This document shows, piece by piece, positions 54,132 to 63,387 of a stretch of 64,000 nt of DNA (its first letter is position 1; every line of letters begins with the position of its first letter). Position numbers and translations under genes: made by a program. Below the pieces are notes generated by a model. That model did not search any database. It saw only the letters and a list, made by a program, of their open reading frames with translations, and was not told the origin of the DNA. The DNA is from Bifidobacterium eulemuris (GTDB lineage: Bacteria > Actinomycetota > Actinomycetes > Actinomycetales > Bifidobacteriaceae), in the NCBI RefSeq assembly GCF_014898155.1, contig NZ_CP062938.1, positions 434,001-498,000 of the forward strand. Reading direction: 5' to 3'.

Positions 54132-55424
54132 TCAGTCTCCGTTCACCTGCGCCGCGTCGGATTGCTGCGTTTTCGCGCCGTCGCCGACCCGTTCGCCCAG
54201 CGAACGCACCGCGGTGGCGGGGAACGCCTTGACGACGTCGGCGAGCAGGGCGCGCGTGGACGGGTCGGTGCGTCTGGCGGCTTTGGCGATCTTCGGCAGA
54301 GCCTCGCTCCAGTGCGCGGCGAGTTCCGCGAAGGTCTCGTAGCCCGCGGCGGCGAAGATGCCGTAGATCTGGTCGATGGCGCGTTCGCGCTGCTCCTTGC
54401 TAAAACGGTCCAACCAGATGTCGATGGTCTGGTCGAGGAAGCGCGCGCTCGCGTTGAGTTCGGGCACGGTGTCGAATCCGCCGTCGTCCGCGACCCGCCA
54501 GTTGCGTCCCATATGCTGCATGATACCCACGGCGTCGGCGGCGACCACCGTGTAGTCGTCCGTGGTTTCGAGCAGCATGCCGATCACCGAGGATTCGGGC
54601 ACGGTGCTGTCGATCAGCCGTCTCACGGCGGCGAAGGTCTCTCCTTGCATGAGTTCCGCGGGCAGTCCCGGACCGTCATGGGTGAACACGCGTTCGATGC
54701 GGCCGAAGGCGGTCTCGTTATCCCGCGCCAGCATCAGCGCGGAGTAGACGGCCAGATTGCCGCCTTTGGAGTGGCCTCCGACCATGAGACGCGATCGCGC
54801 GCCCTCGCCTGACCCGGCGGCGAGCGCGGCGAGATAGTCGGCGGCCGCGATCTGCGAGGGCACCGGGCAGCGCACGGCCATATTGAAATCCTCCTTCCAT
54901 CCGACCAGCGTGCCGTCGGTGCCGCGGAAGGCGACGTACAGCATGGGATCGTCCTCGGCGCGCAATCCCGCGCAATCGGACAGGTCGAAGGTCATGGCCG
55001 CGAACTGGGTCTCGCTGTCCGTGTCCGTGCGTTCGCTATAGCCGCCCACGCGCAGGTTCCGCCATCGCGGGCTTTCCGCCACCGCGACCAGCAGCTGGCG
55101 GCGGTAGTCGTTCACGTCTTTGGATCCGGTCACGAACATGTCCGGATAGTCCTCGGCGCGCAGCAACGCCGTGATAGGAACACCCGGCATGATGCCCGTC
55201 CCCCGCTCGGACGTGCCCCGCTCCCCGCGATCCGACGGGGTGGCGTCCCGTCCGGCGATGTCGCCGGATGGCGCAGATCCGCCGGCGTGCGCGGCGAACA
55301 CCGGCACCACCCGAGGCATGCGGATGTAGGCGAGTTCGGACAATATCAGCGAGTCGACCGCGCTGAACGGCAGTTCGGCGAAGCTGCGGAATTCCACGCG
55401 CGCGTAATCAAGTATGGTGCCCAT
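54132..55424 (-). CDS. DUF2974 (Mbeg1-like) alpha/beta-hydrolase family protein
   Basis: The 430-residue protein begins MGTILDYARVEFRSFAELPFSAVDSLILSELAY-like sequence typical of DUF2974 and has LYVAFRGTDGTLVGWKEDFNM and the lipase elbow VGGHSKGGNLAVYSAL with the nucleophilic serine. A Ser/Gly/Arg-rich variable stretch (about residues 45-80) interrupts the N-terminal part. Likely an intracellular lipase or esterase; substrate unknown. A GTG at 55433 is an alternative start. Confidence 0.82.
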   Translation of the reverse strand: MGTILDYARVEFRSFAELPFSAVDSLILSELAYIRMPRVVPVFAAHAGGSAPSGDIAGRDATPSDRGERGTSERGTGIMPGVPITALLRAEDYPDMFVTGSKDVNDYRRQLLVAVAESPRWRNLRVGGYSERTDTDSETQFAAMTFDLSDCAGLRAEDDPMLYVAFRGTDGTLVGWKEDFNMAVRCPVPSQIAAADYLAALAAGSGEGARSRLMVGGHSKGGNLAVYSALMLARDNETAFGRIERVFTHDGPGLPAELMQGETFAAVRRLIDSTVPESSVIGMLLETTDDYTVVAADAVGIMQHMGRNWRVADDGGFDTVPELNASARFLDQTIDIWLDRFSKEQRERAIDQIYGIFAAAGYETFAELAAHWSEALPKIAKAARRTDPSTRALLADVVKAFPATAVRSLGERVGDGAKTQQSDAAQVNGD

Positions 55425-55552
55425 GCCCTCCACTGTAACGCGAACGGAATATCACGTCGCCGATGGACGTTTCCCTCCGGCCTCCGACCCACGCACATGC
55501 CCTTCGCGCGGTCGGCCCATCCGCCGCGTATGGCGTCCCATACAATGATGGG

Positions 55553-56806
55553 GTGAATATTTCCGACGAGACGCTGGCGTTCATCCGCCGGCACCGCACC
55601 GAGAACGTGCGCGATCTGGCGTTGCGCGCCAAACGCGGCGAGGGGTTGGATCTGCCGTTCGCGCTCGACCAGATCGCCGGATGGCAGACCGCGCGCGCCA
55701 AACTTCCCGCATGGGCGGCATGCGATGGGGTGTTGTATCCGCCGCATCTGTCGATGGAGCAGTGCTCGTCGCAGGCCACGGCCGAATACAAGCGGCGGGT
55801 CGCGCGTCGGCTCGTCGCCTCCGACGGGTCGCGTCGAACATCCATGGCGGATCTGACCGGCGGGTTCGGCGTGGACTGCTCGTATCTGGCGCGCGAATTC
55901 GACGATGCCGTATACGTCGAACGTCAGGCGAATCTGTGCGCGTTGGCCGAACATAATATGGCCGCGCTCGGTTTGGACCATGTGCGCGTCGTCAACGGCG
56001 ACGCCGAGGATTTCCTGCGCGGGATGGAGCCGGTCGACCTCATCTTCCTCGATCCCGCGCGGCGCGACGCGCATGGCGCGCGCACCTACGCCATCCAGGA
56101 TTGCGCGCCGGATGTGCTCGGCCTGTGCGACGCTCTGCTCGGCAAAGCGCCGCATGTGATGGTCAAGCTCTCCCCCATGCTGGACTGGCATAAAACCGTT
56201 GAGGATTTCGCGGGTCTCGTGGCCGAAACGCATATCGTCTCCACGGCCAACGAATGCAAGGAGCTGCTGCTTGTGCTGTCGCGCGAACGCCACGCCACCC
56301 CACGCATGGTCTGCGTCAACGACGACGAGGTGTTCGAACCCATATCGCCCATATCCGACATGTCGGATGGCGAGGGTGCCGCCGCCCGGCGACGCTCCGC
56401 ATCGCGCGACCGCGAACTTCCCGACCCCGCAGATCCCGCTTCGTGGCGGTATCTGTACGAGCCGAACGCCTCGATTATGAAGGCGGGCTGTTTCGCGCAG
56501 CTGTCGGCGCTGTTCGCCGTATGCCAGATCGCGCCGAACAGCCACCTTTTCGTCGCGGCCGAACCGCAGGCCGGATTCCCCGGCCGCGCGTTCGTCATCG
56601 ACGATATCTGCACCATGAACAAGCGCGAACTCAAGCGGACGCTCGGCGGACTCACGCACGCGAATATCGCCGTGCGCAATTTTCCGCTCAACGCCCCGCA
56701 GTTGCGCGCCAAACTCAAGCTCAACGACGGCGGCGACGACTATCTGTTCGCCACCACCGACTCCGCCGGCGTCCATCGCGTCATCCGCACCCATAAACTC
56801 GTCTGA
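55553..56806 (+). CDS. Class I SAM-dependent methyltransferase with THUMP-like C-terminus
   Basis: I start at GTG 55553, the first plausible codon before conserved sequence (NISDETLAFIRRH); the frame is open to 55463. The 417-residue protein has a Rossmann-type methyltransferase core with ADLTGGFGVDCSYLA (SAM-binding) and IFLDPARRDAHG (DPAR in place of the D/NPPY motif), then a THUMP-like segment (AVRNFPLNAPQLRAKLKL) at the end. This matches the actinobacterial THUMP-like methyltransferases, probably acting on RNA. Target unknown. Confidence 0.83.
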   Translation: MNISDETLAFIRRHRTENVRDLALRAKRGEGLDLPFALDQIAGWQTARAKLPAWAACDGVLYPPHLSMEQCSSQATAEYKRRVARRLVASDGSRRTSMADLTGGFGVDCSYLAREFDDAVYVERQANLCALAEHNMAALGLDHVRVVNGDAEDFLRGMEPVDLIFLDPARRDAHGARTYAIQDCAPDVLGLCDALLGKAPHVMVKLSPMLDWHKTVEDFAGLVAETHIVSTANECKELLLVLSRERHATPRMVCVNDDEVFEPISPISDMSDGEGAAARRRSASRDRELPDPADPASWRYLYEPNASIMKAGCFAQLSALFAVCQIAPNSHLFVAAEPQAGFPGRAFVIDDICTMNKRELKRTLGGLTHANIAVRNFPLNAPQLRAKLKLNDGGDDYLFATTDSAGVHRVIRTHKLV

Positions 56807-56827
56807 CCGTCGAAGACATCGGAGGCG

Positions 56828-57868
56828 TCAGAAGGGAACCTCGTCGTATTCCGGCTCGATATGGTTCACCGTGACCGGCACCGGCGAGTATCCGCGCTCA
56901 GCGCGCCGCTGCGCCGACATGGTGCCGCCGCACTCGTATCGGTCCGCGCCGTTCGACGGATACGACCAAGCGTCATCCCTATATGATGAGGCCGCGTTGT
57001 TCGTGACGAACGAATCGAATCCGTATGGGTGGCGAGCGCCGTCGTGATGGCGTTCGAACAGTTCCAGCTCGTAGTCCGAGGGTTCGGGAATCTCGAAGCG
57101 GAGATTGTCCGTGTCGTTCCATGGGTTGGAGGCGCGCAGATGCTCGCGCAGCGTATCGAGGTCCTTTTGGAAGGGCGTCGAGATGCCGCCATCCTGCCGA
57201 AGGACCGCACGTTCGAGCATGTTCAGATATTCTCCCTGCTGCAGCCATTCCTGATAGTCGCCGGAGCGCTGCTTCAACGTTTCGATGAGTTTTTCCAGCC
57301 GGTACGCCGCATGCATCTCCCGCTTACGCCGTTCGCGGTCCTCCTGATACCGGCGTTCCTGCTCTCGGCGCTTGCTGCCGAGATCCAAGGAGTCGAACAC
57401 TTTGCCGAGCCGATCCTCGATGTGGGTGCGGTCGGAATCCTTGCATGTGCGCTGATGCCATTGGGAGACTTCGCTGCGTATCGCCAGCGTCAGTACGCCT
57501 GTGCCGGCGAATTCATAGTTACGCGCGTCCATCCATGCCGGGCATTCGCCCGTCTGCCCGGGTTTGCGTGAGAACGGCTCCCGCGCGGGCATGCCGGGCT
57601 GGGAGGATTCGCTGATCTGCATGAAATATGTCACGTCCTCCTTGCGTATCGCGATATGCGCCCAGGCCAGATCCTCCTGATGCTTGTCCATCATCTCGGC
57701 GTCATCCGGACGCAATACGGCGTATCCGCGGCGCATGCCCTCGTCGGCGATCAGCCGGAGCAGTTTCTCCACACGCGGCACCTGTTCCTCGGACACGCGT
57801 TGGGTGTCCACATCATCGAGGAAGCGCCTCACCCACGGGTTGTCCTCCATCTCGTTCGTCTCGTCCAT
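56828..57868 (-). CDS. Hypothetical soluble protein
   Basis: The 346-residue protein (start at 57868, MDETNEMEDN) has no membrane segment. A central coiled-coil (about residues 175-215, RREQERRYQEDRERRKREM) separates an N-terminal region of mixed structure from a Pro/Tyr-rich, poorly ordered C-terminus. The N-terminal half (RGYAVLRPDDAEMMDKHQED, then IAIRKEDVTYFMQI) suggests a DNA- or ligand-binding fold but I recognise no family. Confidence 0.65.
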   Translation of the reverse strand: MDETNEMEDNPWVRRFLDDVDTQRVSEEQVPRVEKLLRLIADEGMRRGYAVLRPDDAEMMDKHQEDLAWAHIAIRKEDVTYFMQISESSQPGMPAREPFSRKPGQTGECPAWMDARNYEFAGTGVLTLAIRSEVSQWHQRTCKDSDRTHIEDRLGKVFDSLDLGSKRREQERRYQEDRERRKREMHAAYRLEKLIETLKQRSGDYQEWLQQGEYLNMLERAVLRQDGGISTPFQKDLDTLREHLRASNPWNDTDNLRFEIPEPSDYELELFERHHDGARHPYGFDSFVTNNAASSYRDDAWSYPSNGADRYECGGTMSAQRRAERGYSPVPVTVNHIEPEYDEVPF

Positions 57869-57985
57869 GTTCACCGCCTGCCTTTCCTTGACTTTCCCGG
57901 CGCAGGGCCGGGAACCGGGCGTCTTCGCCCGATCGCAGACAGCATCGCATAGTCGTTCCGCCGCGTGCAAGCGCCCTGAAAAACC

Positions 57986-58030
57986 TGTGGATGGCGGTGG
58001 ACAACTGCGCGCTATCCACCGCCATCCACA
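57986..58030 (-). terminator. Strong terminator downstream of the PNPOx-like gene
   Basis: A 16-bp perfect inverted repeat (TGTGGATGGCGGTGGA with its complement) with a 13-base loop. On the minus strand GGTTTTTC follows. A second hairpin at 58076-58102 (GACCCGCGGGC/GCCCACGGGTC, one mismatch) lies between it and the gene. Confidence 0.85.
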
Positions 58031-58129
58031 AAAGCGGAGCACTCTCCACGCTCCACCCGCCCACGGAAACGAAACGACCCGCGGGCTTGCCGCCCACGGG
58101 TCGCCATCGAATGGAACGGAACCGTCTAA

Positions 58130-58534
58130 TCAGTCCTTGACGATGGTTTTTCCGGCGTTGGCGCCGGCGGTGAGGTCCTGGATCTCGGTGACCTCCAGCA
58201 CGGGGATGACGGCCGGCTTCTTGGTGCCGTTCTCCTCGGCCACCTTGACCTGGGCGTCGTAGATGTCGTCGTCGACGTGCAGCGCGACGTCGCCGCGGAA
58301 GCGGTAGCCCGTCTTCGTCTCAAGATTCGCGACGGCGATGACCAGCTGGGAGCCGTCCAACAGGTTGCGGTACATCTGGCCGGCGGTGCGCTCGTGGTAG
58401 GCGATGTGGTTGTCGTCGAGCACGTACATGCTCATCTTCGGCCCCAGATCGACCTCGCCGTCCTTGGAGACGGTGGCGACCCAGCCCAGATTATTCTCGA
58501 TGAAGGTTTTCATCTCAGCGGTGAGTGTTGCCAT
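58130..58534 (-). CDS. Pyridoxamine 5'-phosphate oxidase-like (FMN-binding split barrel) protein
   Basis: The 134-residue protein has the split-barrel pattern MKTFIENNLGWVATVSKDGE, GPKMSMYVLDDNHIAYHERT and AVANLETKTGYRFRGD, as in the small PNPOx-like flavoproteins. These bind FMN or F420 and reduce diverse substrates; true PdxH is longer. AAAGGAGCCTGTT precedes the ATG. Substrate unknown. Confidence 0.83.
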   Translation of the reverse strand: MATLTAEMKTFIENNLGWVATVSKDGEVDLGPKMSMYVLDDNHIAYHERTAGQMYRNLLDGSQLVIAVANLETKTGYRFRGDVALHVDDDIYDAQVKVAEENGTKKPAVIPVLEVTEIQDLTAGANAGKTIVKD

Positions 58535-58667
58535 AACAGGCTCCTTTCAAAGCTCGTCCCTCCAGACTAGCGAACATCCCCAAGGATCGCGCGGGTTTCA
58601 CGGCGAGTGTGACGAACCTCACCACCCTCCGTCCACCCGGATTCGCCCTTCCACCGTCCGCGGTTCT

Positions 58668-59462
58668 TCATTCCCGCCATGCCCGCAGCACGGATTGGGG
58701 TACCTGGCTCGTATCCCACCGGTAATGTCCTGTGACGGCCATATGCGTCGTGAACGCGAGATAGTCGTTCTCGCGCTGTTCCTGACCCATGTTGTGGTTG
58801 ACGAACGCGGTGCCGGACCGGTCGCGCTTGTCGGAGATGACGCCGATGTGTTTGACCGTTTGGAACACGACGATGTCGCCCTGCTGCCATTGCGCATGGT
58901 CCGTGGTGTCCGTGGTCAGGTTTTGCGCGTATTTGCCGAAGAACACGTTGAGCACGCCGGCGCGTCGGAAATCGATATTGGGATCCGGCGTGGAAACCAC
59001 CTCGGCGTAGGCCGTGGGGTCGGCCGCGATATCGGCGTCGACCATGGCTTTGAGGTCGTAGCCCGCGTTGGCGAACGCGCGCCATACCACGTCGGTGCAC
59101 GCGCCGCGGTCGTCCGGAGGATAGCCGCCGTCGTAGTAGCCGGAATCGTAGGTGGGTTTGGCGGCCGAATCGGCCTGCGCGCCTTGGCGGATGTCGGTGT
59201 AGTCATCGATGCCGTCGCCGTCGTAGTCGACGCCCGACGTGAGTTTGGGATATCGGGAGTCCGTCTCGCTCTGCGGCGCGGCGACCATGCCGTCCACCGG
59301 CGGCACGCCGCCGAAATGCCGCCACACCAGCGTTCCCGCCACCACGACGATCACCACGACCACGGCCATAACGGACACCGCCACAGGCCAGCGGCGCGTG
59401 CGCGGAACTCCCCCACTCATACCGACATGCTGCGCCATATCCCTCATTTCATCATTCGTCAC
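58668..59462 (-). CDS. DUF1287 protein, membrane-anchored
   Basis: A 264-residue frame with one N-terminal helix (about residues 25-47) and an extracellular DUF1287 domain: YYDGGYPPDDRGACTDVVWRAF (conserved Cys), NIDFRRAGVLNVFF and WQQGDIVVF then HIGVISDKR with conserved His. The fold is of the NlpC/P60-like cysteine-peptidase type and may act on the cell wall. The start is uncertain: GTG 59462, or in-frame ATGs at 59447 and 59438. Confidence 0.82.
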   Translation of the reverse strand: MTNDEMRDMAQHVGMSGGVPRTRRWPVAVSVMAVVVVIVVVAGTLVWRHFGGVPPVDGMVAAPQSETDSRYPKLTSGVDYDGDGIDDYTDIRQGAQADSAAKPTYDSGYYDGGYPPDDRGACTDVVWRAFANAGYDLKAMVDADIAADPTAYAEVVSTPDPNIDFRRAGVLNVFFGKYAQNLTTDTTDHAQWQQGDIVVFQTVKHIGVISDKRDRSGTAFVNHNMGQEQRENDYLAFTTHMAVTGHYRWDTSQVPQSVLRAWRE

Positions 59463-59534
59463 ATCGTATCAAGCTTGGGCGCATGGGGTTCGTGCCTGGA
59501 TCGCCACCGCATCCTTTATCGCCGACGAACAATC

Positions 59535-60647
59535 CTATGCGGTGAGGTAGGCCTGCGCGTCGAGGGCGGCACGGCATCCCATGCCGGCGGCGCTGATGGC
59601 CTGTCGGTAGACGCGGTCCACGCAGTCGCCCGCGGCGAACACTCCCGGCGTCGAGGTGCGGGTGCCCGCGCCTTCGACCAGCACATAGCCGTCATCGTCC
59701 ATGGCGACCTGTCCTGTGAGGAATCCGGTGGCTGGCGTGTGTCCGATGGCCACGAACAGGCCGTTGACCGGCATCGTGCCGGTCCGCCCGCTCACCGTGT
59801 CGCGGATGTCGATCGAAGCCACCGAGTCGGCCGGTTTCGACAAGGAGAGACCGAGACCGATTGCAGGGCCGCCCGCGTTCGCGTTCGAGGCCAGACCGAT
59901 GCTCCGACCCGATGATGCCGCATTCAGTCCCGTCCGCAATTCGAGCGAGGGTGCGGAGACGCTCGGTACGCCGGCCGGCGCGACGCCGCTTCCCCGCACC
60001 GCGGTGACCACGGTGTTGGCGAGTATGGTGATCTTCGGATTGTCGCGCACGCGGTCGAGCATGATCTTCGATGCACGGAACTCGTCACGCCGGTGGATCA
60101 GGGTCACCGATGAGCCGAAGCGCGAGAGGAAGTCGGCCTCCTCCATCGCGGAATCGCCGCCGCCGACCACCACGATCGGCTTGTCTTTGAAGAAGAAGCC
60201 GTCGCAGGTCGCGCAATAGGAGACGCCTCGGCCGGAATACTCCTCTTCGCCGGGCACGCCCAGCTTACGCACCTGCGAGCCGGTCGTCACGATCACGGCA
60301 CGCGCGCGGATCGTCCGGCCCGATGCCAACGTGACGGTTTTGAGCGAGTCGCCGAAATCCACCGAAACCACGTCGTCATAGACGAACTCCGCGCCGAACC
60401 GTTCAGCCTGCAGACGCATGGACTCCATCAGTTCCGGCCCCATCACCCCGTCCGGGAAGCCTGGATAGTTCTCGACCTCGGTGGTGTTGACCAGCTGGCC
60501 ACCCGGCGTCAGCGCGCCGGCGACCACCAGCGGCGCGAATCCGGCACGTCCCAGATAGATGGCCGCCGTATACCCGGCTGGTCCCGATCCGATGATCAGC
60601 GCGTCAACCGTCCCGCGTCCCTCGACCGTGTTTCTTTCCTCCGTCAT
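59535..60647 (-). CDS. trxB: Thioredoxin reductase with an internal insertion
   Basis: The 370-residue flavoprotein has FAD-binding [19 protein letters not shown], the redox site YCATCDG (C145, C148), the NADPH-binding [12 protein letters not shown] and the C-terminal [22 protein letters not shown]. Family members are usually about 310-320 residues; the extra length is a block at about residues 222-276, rich in Ala, Gly, Ser and Leu, placed in the NADPH domain. The enzyme reduces thioredoxin with NADPH. Start at 60647 after GGGGATC; 60659 is possible. Confidence 0.92.
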   Translation of the reverse strand: MTEERNTVEGRGTVDALIIGSGPAGYTAAIYLGRAGFAPLVVAGALTPGGQLVNTTEVENYPGFPDGVMGPELMESMRLQAERFGAEFVYDDVVSVDFGDSLKTVTLASGRTIRARAVIVTTGSQVRKLGVPGEEEYSGRGVSYCATCDGFFFKDKPIVVVGGGDSAMEEADFLSRFGSSVTLIHRRDEFRASKIMLDRVRDNPKITILANTVVTAVRGSGVAPAGVPSVSAPSLELRTGLNAASSGRSIGLASNANAGGPAIGLGLSLSKPADSVASIDIRDTVSGRTGTMPVNGLFVAIGHTPATGFLTGQVAMDDDGYVLVEGAGTRTSTPGVFAAGDCVDRVYRQAISAAGMGCRAALDAQAYLTA

Positions 60648-60795
60648 GGCGATCCCCATCCGTCGTCGTTCCGTCGTTCATATACGACCCCACACTACCG
60701 CACGTCCCATGCCGTTTACGCCTCCAGCTCACGGCGGCGATCCGCGTTTGCCGAACCGCATGTCCGGAGATCTTTTCATGGAAACGTCAACAGTA

Positions 60796-60848
60796 TTGAC
60801 AAGTACACTATGCAAGCCGCATACTGATATTGCCAAATATACTTGTCA
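60796..60848 (+). promoter_or_regulatory. Promoter and operator-like inverted repeat of the DUF6442-XRE pair
   Basis: TTGACA at 60796-60801 and CATACT at 60820-60825, 18 bp apart, make a good sigma-70-type promoter. The same region has a 9-bp perfect inverted repeat, TGACAAGTA (60797-60805) and TACTTGTCA (60840-60848), the first arm covering the -35 element. The XRE protein encoded 410 bp downstream is the likely binder. Confidence 0.65.
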
Positions 60849-60866
60849 TACCCAAGGGAGGGCATT

Positions 60867-61256
60867 ATGACTGGGCGTCACGGCTTCGATACCACATCCG
60901 CCGCCAAGCTCGACCGCGCGGAAATCCTCGCACGCAGCCGGCATGAGGCATCGGACGAGGGGGAGCTTCATATCGCGAACCGTTCCAACTATTACGAGGC
61001 GTTGTTCGCGGCCATCGAAATCCTCGCGGTCATACTGTTCGCCATCGTCTGGTATTGGACGGGGGATCACAGTTACCTGGATCTTCTCGGCGTGCTCGCC
61101 CCGTTCTTCGCGCTGTCCTTGGCCATGATCTCAGGCAGGAGTCTGGCGCTATACCAAGGGCGTGGCCGGCAGCGCACGTGGCTGGTGCGCACGGTGGGAG
61201 GATTGCTGCTTTCCGCCGTCTTCCTCGTGCTGTTCATGGTTCATCTGGCGGCCTGA
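60867..61256 (+). CDS. DUF6442-like small membrane protein
   Basis: The ATG at 60867 follows AGGGAGGGC. The 129-residue protein has a soluble N-terminal third (AEILARSRHEASDEGELH) and three membrane helices, an arrangement seen in small proteins encoded together with an XRE-type repressor (DUF6442). Its stop overlaps the XRE start (TGATG). Function of this widespread pair is unknown. Confidence 0.7.
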   Translation: MTGRHGFDTTSAAKLDRAEILARSRHEASDEGELHIANRSNYYEALFAAIEILAVILFAIVWYWTGDHSYLDLLGVLAPFFALSLAMISGRSLALYQGRGRQRTWLVRTVGGLLLSAVFLVLFMVHLAA

Positions 61257-61474
61257 TGAGACCGAGTGGAGAGGACGAACTCGTCCTGCACAACAACCTC
61301 AAGCGACTTCGCGCCGAGCGAGGCCTTTCCCAGGCCGCGCTGGCGGAACTTGTCGGAGTCTCCCGCAATACGATCAGCTCGATCGAAACCGGCCAATATA
61401 CCCCCACCGCCAAGCTCGCGCTTGTCCTATGCGTCGCGCTCGACCAAAAATTCGAGGATGTGTTCTATTTCTAG
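61256..61474 (+). CDS. XRE-family transcriptional regulator, short
   Basis: The 72-residue protein is essentially one helix-turn-helix (NLKRLRAERGLSQAALAELV, then SRNTISSIETGQYTPTAKLAL) ending in FEDVFYF, the typical form of YozG/Cro-like regulators paired with small membrane proteins. Translationally coupled to the DUF6442-like gene. Probably represses the promoter at 60796. Confidence 0.85.
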   Translation: MRPSGEDELVLHNNLKRLRAERGLSQAALAELVGVSRNTISSIETGQYTPTAKLALVLCVALDQKFEDVFYF

Positions 61475-61605
61475 CCTCCGCCCACCTCGAGCTGATGGGA
61501 GACGGAGACGACCACGACTTCGCAAACCCGGAAACAGACGAATGACATGATGAGTGGTCAAACCGGGGTCGCGCAGACCTTGTCGGAGGCGGCGTGAATA
61601 TGAGA

Positions 61606-61638
61606 AGAGGCTTGGAATCCAACGTTTTCCAAGCCTCT
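61606..61638 (-). terminator. Terminator after the tRNA-Ala pair
   Basis: AGAGGCTTGGAA and TTCCAAGCCTCT form a 12-bp perfect stem with a 9-base loop, 7 bp after the end of the downstream tRNA-Ala. Confidence 0.75.
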
Positions 61639-61645
61639 CAATCTG

Positions 61646-61718
61646 TGGAGCTAAGGGGATTCGAACCCCTGACCCTCTCCATGCCATGGAGATGCGCTAC
61701 CAGCTGCGCCATAGCCCC
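61646..61718 (-). tRNA. tRNA-Ala (GGC)
   Basis: A 73-nt cloverleaf: acceptor GGGGCTA/TAGCTCC with the G3-U70 pair that identifies tRNA-Ala, anticodon stem TCTCC/GGAGA with loop ATGGCAT (anticodon GGC), T-stem AGGGG/CCCCT and discriminator A. CCA is not encoded. Confidence 0.97.
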
Positions 61719-61802
61719 GTTTGCAATTATCTGGACTTCGCGAGCAGAACATGCCGCCCGACGAAGCCAGTGGTGAGATATTCCGTAAGAAACACCTCGA
61801 AG

Positions 61803-61875
61803 TGGAGCTAAGGGGATTCGAACCCCTGACCCTCTCCATGCCATGGAGATGCGCTACCAGCTGCGCCATAGCCCC
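61803..61875 (-). tRNA. tRNA-Ala (GGC), second copy
   Basis: Identical in all 73 positions I compared to the copy 84 bp away and in the same orientation. The spacer between the two copies holds no gene. First of the pair in transcription order. Confidence 0.97.
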
Positions 61876-62051
61876 GTATTCAGTTGTCGTTCGTTTTGAA
61901 CCTTGGATAGTTTACGACGGACTTGCTCACTCGGCAAGACCGGCGTGTCGCCAAATATCATCGATGTGATTTGACGACACGGGACACATCCGCCACATCC
62001 AAGGCATCAGCCGCGCCAAACCGCCGTTCACGGCGACTGGCGGCGAGGACT

Positions 62052-63251
62052 TCACTGGTTCGATCCGTTCGCGTTCGAGGATGATCCGCCCGTCGACGAG
62101 CCGGAACCGTTGGATCCACTGGACGTGCCTGAGGAGGAGGATCCGCTGCCTGTTCCGCTTTCCGTTCCGGTTCCCGAGCTGGTCGAGCCGCCCGTTCCGG
62201 TTCCTGTTGACCCGCCACTGCCGGAAGTCGTTCCCGAATCGGTTCCGGAGGAGCTTCCGGAACCGCTGGAATCCGTGGAGCTCGATCCGGATCCGGTGGA
62301 TGAGTCGCCGGTGGACCCACTGGTCGAACCGCTGGTGCCGTTGGCGTCGTCAGTCTCGCCGGAACCGCTGGTGCCGCTCGCTGCCTCCGATCCTTCCGAT
62401 TCGCCGGCGTCGCTTGTCGTGTCATCCGTCGAGGAGGAGTTCTTCTTATCGGTGGACGAATCGGTCGTTCCGGAGCTGTCTTCCGGCTCTTGGGAGGGTT
62501 CCTGCGTGGTCTGCGGCGTCTGCTGCACGCTCGGATGCTGCACTAGATCACGCACCACAGTGTCGGTGCCTTCGCCTCGGGTGATCAGCAGGATCACCGC
62601 GGCGGTCAGTCCCACAGCCACCAATGCGCTCACGATGGCCACGATCAGGGCGTTGCGCTTGGCATGCCGACTGGAGATGAGATCGGAATCCTTAAGGCTC
62701 TTGTTATCATGCGTCTGCATGTTCGTATTGACACCGGCCCGTCCGGAAACGGATCGTCCACCGGAGGCGGAGTCGAGTGTCATCGCCTCATCCAACAAAT
62801 CCGCCGTCGCATCGGCCAGCGCCATGGTGCTCGCCAACGTCTGCGCATCCTCAACGTCTTCAAGCTCGACGGCCCGCTGCGTATGTGTCTCGGACGACTG
62901 CGCCGTCGCATCTTCCGCAGGCGCGACCACCGTCGTCTCGGCGGATTCCTCAGCGGATCTTTCGACGGACTCATTCCCATCCCGCGTATCGGACGCCGCG
63001 GATTCGCCAGAACCATCGTCGGAGTCCCCATTCCCGTCATCCGGAATGGGCAACGCCGATTGCAGTTTCTCCCCTGACGCTTTGAGCACGTTCTGGTAGA
63101 CCTGCGACGAGATCGCGGACACCACCGAACCGACGGCCACACCGATCACCGATCCTGCGATGCCGATTTTGCTCGACAGGAGGAACGAGGTCACCGCGGC
63201 GAGCGCGCCGGCGGCGAGCTGCGCGAATGAGATACCCTTAAGAAATTTCAT
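62052..63251 (-). CDS. Membrane protein with long Ser/Gly/Thr-rich extracellular tail
   Basis: The 399-residue protein (start at ATG 63251) has a hydrophobic N-terminal region (about residues 8-50, FAQLAAGALAAVTSFLLSSK then GSVIGVAVGSVVSAISS), an acidic middle, one further helix (about residues 202-224) and a tail of 150 or more residues of Ser, Gly, Thr and Asp repeats. The tail is likely outside the cell and disordered. No enzymatic motif; function unknown. Confidence 0.7.
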   Translation of the reverse strand: MKFLKGISFAQLAAGALAAVTSFLLSSKIGIAGSVIGVAVGSVVSAISSQVYQNVLKASGEKLQSALPIPDDGNGDSDDGSGESAASDTRDGNESVERSAEESAETTVVAPAEDATAQSSETHTQRAVELEDVEDAQTLASTMALADATADLLDEAMTLDSASGGRSVSGRAGVNTNMQTHDNKSLKDSDLISSRHAKRNALIVAIVSALVAVGLTAAVILLITRGEGTDTVVRDLVQHPSVQQTPQTTQEPSQEPEDSSGTTDSSTDKKNSSSTDDTTSDAGESEGSEAASGTSGSGETDDANGTSGSTSGSTGDSSTGSGSSSTDSSGSGSSSGTDSGTTSGSGGSTGTGTGGSTSSGTGTESGTGSGSSSSGTSSGSNGSGSSTGGSSSNANGSNQ

Positions 63252-63387
63252 CACACCACGAAACCGTACCGGCAAACGCTAGAAACGCGCTGCGCCGACG
63301 GTGAACGTCACCATGTTTTTACCTTGTGTGCGCAAAACCTCTACGTCCGCGCGCGTTTCAGGCCGTTTGGCGCATGCTCCCCATCCG

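Noticed and set aside
62052..62500. Repeated GGTTCCGG-like units as a CRISPR or satellite
   Set aside because: They are codon-level repeats encoding a Ser/Gly tail, with no constant repeat and spacer pattern.
62110..63099. 329-codon Pro/Glu/Val-rich frame opposite the Ser/Gly-rich membrane protein
   Set aside because: Antisense of a low-complexity Ser/Gly/Thr tail produces Pro/Glu repeats; the minus-strand frame has helices and a plausible start.
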